Source: Nitrospirales bacterium
Lineage (GTDB): Bacteria > Nitrospirota > Nitrospiria > Nitrospirales > UBA2166
DNA: 9,922 nucleotides
Assembly (NCBI GenBank): GCA_029261375.1
Contig: JAJDBL010000149.1
Coordinates: 1 to 9,922 of the forward strand
Direction: 5' to 3'
A program made the position numbers and the translations under genes. Below are positions 6,290-9,922 of this stretch, one piece after another. Position 1 is the stretch's first letter, and every line of letters starts with the position of its first letter. The notes under the pieces were generated by a model. It did no database searches. It was not told where the DNA came from and worked only from the letters and a program-made list of their open reading frames with translations.

Positions 6290-8117
6290 ATTTTCCTGAC
6301 ATATCTGCGATGTGAGTAAGATGATTGGGAGGTGAGGGCGAGAACGCAACGTCGGCTACCGATGCCATCTCGTCGATAGGAGCACGTCCAACGACCCCTG
6401 TGGTGTGTTTCCTTAGACAATTGACCAAGAGGTTTCGGTCAACCGGTTTGAAAAGATAGTCAGTCGCCCCGGATTCATATGCTTTGGGCTGTTCATCCAA
6501 GATTGTCAACATCACCGCTGGAATTGAGGCTACAGCTGGATCCGATCGAAGTGCCGACAGGACTTCGCAGCCATCCATATCCGGCATCACCATGTCGAGG
6601 ATAATGACCGAAGGGTGGAGCTCTCGTGCCATTTCCAGCCCTACGCGACCTTGGCTCGCAATCTTTAGCTCGAGACCTTCTTTCGCCAATGTTCGGCTGA
6701 GAAATTCGCCGGTGGAAGGATCGCTATCGATGAGCAGTACCGGTCTAGCACCATCCCCTGTTGTCGATCCGTTTCCATTGCTTGCGACGGGTGTAGGCGC
6801 TTGAACGGTAACGGTATTCACACTGTCAACCTGGATCGGAAGGTGCATCGTAAAGGTTGAACCTTTGCCGTAGTCGCTGCTGACGGTGATATCGCCCCCC
6901 ATCATTTGACAGAATCGGCGGCTAATCGCGAGTCCTAGGCCTGTGCCTTCATATTGGCGGGTGGACGAGTCGTCCGCTTGGCTAAATGGTTGAAAAAGTT
7001 TCTGTAGCTGCTCGGGTGTCATGCCGATACCGTTGTCGCTGACGGCGATCGTCACACGATGTTGTCCATTCAAGCACGTCCGTGTGGCTGCCATCGTGAT
7101 CGTGTCCTGTTCAGTAAATTTACATGCGTTGCTCAGAAGATTCAGAAAGATTTGCCGGACACGGGTCCGGTCTGCCGTGATTACTCCGAGATCTTCCGAG
7201 CAATCGACCTCCACAATATTCCCCGTACGCGTCGCCAGTGTGCTGATCGTGGTGACCGCATCATTGACAAGTTCTGTCAGATCAAATGATTCGAGTACGA
7301 GTGACATTTTCCCGGCCTCTATCTTGGAGAGATCGAGGATATCGTTGATGATTCGAAGGAGGTGCTTTCCTGCCGACCAAATACGCCTGAGGTCAGGGAC
7401 CATTTCGGTATTGCCGCGATCTTGAAAATCTTCCGTGAGTAAGTCACTGTAGCCAATAATGGCATTCAGAGGCGTACGAAGTTCATGACTCATATTGGCC
7501 AGAAAGGTGCTCTTCGCACGGCTGGCGGCTTCGGCTATCTCCTTCGCACCCGTTAACTCACGATTTTTTCGCTCTAGTTCCTTATGACTGCAATCCAGTT
7601 GGGCCTTGGATCGCATACGATCGGTGATGTCTTGTCCTATCGCGATTGTTCCCGTGGATCGATGTTCGTTGTCATAGAGCAGGTCAAGATTCCATAAGAG
7701 AACGCGCTTGGCTCCACCACGCGATTGAATCTCGTGCTCAACCTCCCGCAGCGTGTGTCCTTTCTGGACCGACTCGAGCTCAGTCCGGACCTGTCGTCGG
7801 TTTGATTTCGCAATACAGAGTGTCACGTAGTTCTTCGTCTGGGCTTCTTCTTTTGACCACCCATAGACACGCTCAGCTTCCCGGTTCCATTCATCAATAT
7901 GCCCGTCGGGAGTGAGGGTGATGATCGCGCTTCCAGCTGTTTCTACTAATGATCGATAACGCAGTTCACTGGTGGCCAGTGATTGAACCTGAGTGTCGGA
8001 TCGCTGCTTTAGCTTAAGGAGAAAGACGGCGAGAAGTATGATGACGCCAATGCCCACGATGTCTGTCGCCACTCCAAGAGAGTCGAGGTAGGTGCCAACG
8101 ATATTAACGGTTGTCAT
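6288..8117 (-). CDS. PAS-domain hybrid sensor histidine kinase with C-terminal receiver
   Basis: The 609-residue protein has, in order: one N-terminal membrane helix (about 18-36, IVGIGVIILLAVFLLKL), with almost no periplasmic loop; a PAS domain with PAC segment (about 48-168, ending IAIGQDITDRM); a coiled-coil linker (about 168-202); HisKA with phospho-acceptor H211 in NMSHELRTPLN; an HATPase domain with N330 in LLSNACKFT, DNGIG at 361-365 and GTGLGL at 391-396; and a receiver domain (about 458-572) with phospho-acceptor D508, T538 and K557. It probably senses an internal signal through PAS and passes phosphate within the hybrid. In the receiver the acidic pair reads I-D464-S465-D466, so the usual second aspartate may be serine. 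The ATG at 8117 was chosen because the 32 residues before it (from 8213) are non-homologous in appearance and lie in the divergent gap. It is followed immediately by the unknown cysteine protein. The sensed signal and output are not evident. Confidence 0.9.
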   Translation of the reverse strand: MTTVNIVGTYLDSLGVATDIVGIGVIILLAVFLLKLKQRSDTQVQSLATSELRYRSLVETAGSAIITLTPDGHIDEWNREAERVYGWSKEEAQTKNYVTLCIAKSNRRQVRTELESVQKGHTLREVEHEIQSRGGAKRVLLWNLDLLYDNEHRSTGTIAIGQDITDRMRSKAQLDCSHKELERKNRELTGAKEIAEAASRAKSTFLANMSHELRTPLNAIIGYSDLLTEDFQDRGNTEMVPDLRRIWSAGKHLLRIINDILDLSKIEAGKMSLVLESFDLTELVNDAVTTISTLATRTGNIVEVDCSEDLGVITADRTRVRQIFLNLLSNACKFTEQDTITMAATRTCLNGQHRVTIAVSDNGIGMTPEQLQKLFQPFSQADDSSTRQYEGTGLGLAISRRFCQMMGGDITVSSDYGKGSTFTMHLPIQVDSVNTVTVQAPTPVASNGNGSTTGDGARPVLLIDSDPSTGEFLSRTLAKEGLELKIASQGRVGLEMARELHPSVIILDMVMPDMDGCEVLSALRSDPAVASIPAVMLTILDEQPKAYESGATDYLFKPVDRNLLVNCLRKHTTGVVGRAPIDEMASVADVAFSPSPPNHLTHIADMSGK

Positions 8118-8461
8118 CGTGGTGTGTCCGAGTATGCATTCGATAGAGCGCCATGATTGTCTGTGCTTTGGTATTGCTGTTTTCTTGCAGGTCCGCCCAT
8201 AGCGACGCTGCATGTATCATGCTAAGACTGATATCCCTATTATCATCGGCAGTTGTGAAGAGAATCTTGACGTCTATCCATCTGAGGACCCCCCCAAGAG
8301 GTAAAGTCTTAAAGTTTCAAGCGGTGGGCGCCGACATACTTGAAGGAGACCAGGGTCGACAGCTATTTGCAGGCCCGGCTTATGGTCACGTCGTCGTGTT
8401 TCCTGCAGAGATAGAGAACTTCAGAAAGAGATGGTGCACATGGGGAGTTGGCACGGACGCC
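8118..8461. other. Divergent intergenic region between the hybrid kinase and HDOD genes
   Basis: This 344-bp stretch lies between two divergent starts. Its plus strand stays open from 8153 into the HDOD gene, but the predicted peptide (hydrophobic start, then no recognisable domain) does not look like a real extension. It contains a seven-C run (8289-8295), the candidate sigma-28 promoter at 8310-8337, and a likely untranslated leader of about 115 bases. I see no recognisable riboswitch. Confidence 0.5.
8310..8337 (+). promoter_or_regulatory. Candidate sigma-28 (FliA) flagellar-type promoter of the HDOD gene
   Basis: TAAAGTTT (8310-8317) is a perfect match to the sigma-28 -35 element. After 12 bases comes GCCGACAT (8330-8337), matching 6 of 8 positions of the GCCGATAA -10 element. 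The spacing is one base longer than the enterobacterial 11. It points towards the HDOD gene, with an inferred start near 8345. A flagellar/chemotaxis regulon link is inferred from this match alone. Confidence 0.45.
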
Positions 8462-9352
8462 ATGACGATGAATAGCCTTCTAAAACCAGCAGAGCCTTCC
8501 GTCGATCAGAGCGCAACACTGCAAAAGGTCTGGGAAAACCCTGGACTGAAGGTATTGGTTGGAAAAATGAAGAGTATTCCGACGTTGCCGACGTTGTACT
8601 CTGATGTGATGACGGAGTTAAAAGGGCGTGACCCGTCATTGGCGAAAATAGGACAGATCATCGCGAAGGATCTTGGCATGTCGGCCAAGATGTTGCAGGT
8701 CATCAACTCGGCCTACTTTGGGGTTCCGACGCGCGTGACGAGTCCAGCTCAAGCCGCGATGCTTCTTGGTCTCGACACGACAAAAGCCCTCGTCCTCTCC
8801 ATAGGCGTGTTCGCGAATTTGGATAAAATCGAGGTCAAGGGTTTTACCACCAAACGATTGTGGGAACACAGTTTACGGGTTGGGCTGTGGGCGAGCCGGA
8901 TTGCCGAAAGCGAACGGTTGGACAAAACCGCGGTTGATGAGGCGTTTACTGCAGGGCTTCTGCATGATATTGGGACATTGGCGTTGGTAATGAACCGAAC
9001 CAGCCAGTATCTTCAAGTGATGAGGCAGATCGATGAACAGGGAGTACCAATTCAGACAGCGGAAAGACGAATTTTTAAGGCGACTCACGCTGAGATAGGT
9101 GCATATCTGGTCAATACATGGGGACTGCCAGAGTCCATTGCAGAGGCAGTGGCGTTTCACCATAGTCCGCTGAAGTCCGGAAATCAGAGGGTGTCGCCGT
9201 TAACTGCCGTCTACGTCGCTGACAACCTCGAGTATGAAACCGTGGCCGATGAAGATGCCCCCAGTCACTTTGACACCGACCGACGGTACCTGGATGCCAT
9301 TGGGGTATCCGACCGATTACCAGCCTGGCGCGAGTCGTGTCAAATGTTGTAG
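8462..9352 (+). CDS. HDOD domain signalling protein
   Basis: The 296-residue protein consists mostly of one HDOD domain (about 33-240), a family of signal-transduction proteins related to HD phosphohydrolases and often linked to motility, stress and cyclic-di-GMP networks. The opening IPTLPTLYSDVM (39-50) and the IIAKDLGMSAKMLQVINSAYFG segment (66-87) are typical of HDOD. Unlike many HDOD proteins, it keeps the possible metal ligands: H136 in LWEHSLRV, H168-D169 in AGLLHDIG, H209, H233-H234 in AFHHSP, and D254 in YVADN. There is no GYP motif and no receiver domain in front. The start may be ATG 8462 or 8468; GGAG at 8444-8447 is rather far for a Shine-Dalgarno. A longer frame from 8153 exists but its first 103 codons span the candidate promoter and look non-coding. 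The gene is divergent from the hybrid kinase, which suggests a shared signalling role. Confidence 0.85.
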   Translation: MTMNSLLKPAEPSVDQSATLQKVWENPGLKVLVGKMKSIPTLPTLYSDVMTELKGRDPSLAKIGQIIAKDLGMSAKMLQVINSAYFGVPTRVTSPAQAAMLLGLDTTKALVLSIGVFANLDKIEVKGFTTKRLWEHSLRVGLWASRIAESERLDKTAVDEAFTAGLLHDIGTLALVMNRTSQYLQVMRQIDEQGVPIQTAERRIFKATHAEIGAYLVNTWGLPESIAEAVAFHHSPLKSGNQRVSPLTAVYVADNLEYETVADEDAPSHFDTDRRYLDAIGVSDRLPAWRESCQML

Positions 9353-9419
9353 CGCACTCCAGGGCTTCTAGGTTTTGCATAACCAACGTGCACCATTAAT
9401 AAAAACGCAATCGTGTAAT

Positions 9420-9436
9420 GTGATTTCTGAAATCAC
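9420..9436. repeat. Perfect 8-1-8 palindrome
   Basis: GTGATTTC, one central T, then GAAATCAC form a perfect inverted repeat of 17 bases. It has the shape of a dimeric-regulator operator rather than a terminator, because the loop would be too small and there is no U-tract. Its place between two converging genes is unusual for an operator. Confidence 0.5.
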
Positions 9437-9492
9437 TCGCTTGTAATTCAGTGAGTATCAACTGATCTCTTCTGTTGTCGAGTGTCTCCTTA

Positions 9493-9512
9493 GGCAGGAG
9501 AGCGTCTCTGCC
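9493..9512. terminator. Hairpin downstream of the GMC oxidoreductase gene
   Basis: GGCA-(G)-GAGA pairs with TCTC-TGCC around a GCG loop, an 8-bp stem with one bulged G. On the minus strand it begins 11 bases after the stop of the GMC gene. No U-tract follows on either strand, so termination is only a possibility. Confidence 0.3.
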
Positions 9513-9522
9513 GCCAATGTGT

Positions 9523-9922
9523 TTAGCCTACCTTCCCCTTGAGGTGATCAGACAATCGTAGCGCTAACGCGATAATGGTCAGCGTTGGGTTCGTCGCCCC
9601 AGCTGTGGGGAACACGGCAGAGCCAGCAACATATAAGTTCTCAAGACCGTGCACCTTGCAGTTGGCATCGACCACACCGTGACGGGGATTCGCGTGCATT
9701 CTCAGCGTCCCCATGTGGTGCCAGGCCCCACTCAGGAACAAAGGCCAGGCGCCGTCATCCTGATCCTCTAGCCAGTCTGCCACGCGTAGACGTCCCAATC
9801 CAGATCGCCCTATCTCCCGCCCCAGGACCTGGTAGTAGATCCGGATAGATCGTTTATCCAGTTCCGTCAATTGCCAGTTCAGTGTGGCAAGTGGAATTCC
9901 CATTTCATCTTCCTTCTCACTG
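9523..9922 (-). CDS. GMC-family FAD oxidoreductase, C-terminal part (N-terminus beyond window edge)
   Basis: About 132 residues up to the TAA at 9523-9525 are visible; the frame stays open through the right edge (the codons before the internal ATG at 9903 encode SEKEDE), so the true start lies outside. The segment is the C-terminal domain of a glucose-methanol-choline oxidoreductase. HHMGTLRM (9697-9720) carries the active-site histidine, and the signature AGSAVFPTAGATNPTLTI has the second catalytic position as asparagine (codon 9589-9591), as in many bacterial sugar and alcohol dehydrogenases. These flavoenzymes oxidise alcohols using FAD. The part that binds FAD (GxGxxG) is off the window, so substrate and localisation cannot be judged. 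It converges on the HDOD gene across 170 bp. Confidence 0.85.
   Translation of the reverse strand, partial: SEKEDEMGIPLATLNWQLTELDKRSIRIYYQVLGREIGRSGLGRLRVADWLEDQDDGAWPLFLSGAWHHMGTLRMHANPRHGVVDANCKVHGLENLYVAGSAVFPTAGATNPTLTIIALALRLSDHLKGKVG

Noticed and set aside
8153..8461. N-terminal extension of the HDOD protein by 103 residues with a signal-peptide-like start
   Set aside because: The peptide has no domain, would put a secretion-like segment on a cytoplasmic signalling protein, and spans the candidate promoter. The long open stretch is unlikely but possible by chance.
8338..8461. Cyclic-di-GMP riboswitch in the HDOD leader
   Set aside because: I looked for the conserved GEMM segments and did not see them.

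Overview
The window looks like an ordinary chromosomal stretch of a free-living, probably Gram-negative bacterium of moderate GC content. I see no phage genes, insertion sequences, tRNA, rRNA or CRISPR array. A Nitrospira-like lineage would fit the style of the signalling genes (PAS hybrid kinase, HDOD protein) and the flagellar-type promoter, but that is a weak impression rather than a placement.

Layout from left to right. (1) 1-1273, minus: a protein cut by the left edge that looks like a circularly permuted ATP-grasp enzyme. (2) 1402-2265, plus: prmA, the ribosomal protein L11 methyltransferase, divergent from gene 1 across 128 bp. (3) 2249-4481, minus: a tightly overlapping pair, an ArgE-type M20 deacylase followed by an N-acetylglutamate synthase whose kinase-like half appears degenerate; its end overlaps the end of prmA by 17 bp. 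(4) 4627-5553, plus: a 3-hydroxyisobutyrate dehydrogenase-type oxidoreductase, divergent from the deacylase. (5) 5582-8117, minus: a PAS hybrid sensor kinase followed 4 bp later by a conserved cysteine-containing protein of unknown function. (6) 8118-8461: a long gap holding a candidate sigma-28 (flagellar) promoter. (7) 8462-9352, plus: an HDOD signalling protein. (8) 9353-9522: a convergent gap with a perfect 8-1-8 palindrome and a hairpin. (9) 9523-9922, minus: the C-terminal part of a GMC oxidoreductase cut by the right edge.

Two groups read as functional units. The deacylase and acetylglutamate synthase form an arginine-biosynthesis pair resembling the arrangement in Xanthomonas, where the pathway runs through N-acetylcitrulline. 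The hybrid kinase, its coupled unknown protein and the divergent HDOD gene form a signalling block. A recurring regulatory feature is a good -10 hexamer ending exactly 6 bases before the ATG of both prmA and the deacylase, which suggests leaderless transcripts. The points most worth a second look are the degenerate acetylglutamate kinase domain, the unnamed cysteine protein coupled to the hybrid kinase, the ATP-grasp-like protein, and the leaderless-promoter pattern.
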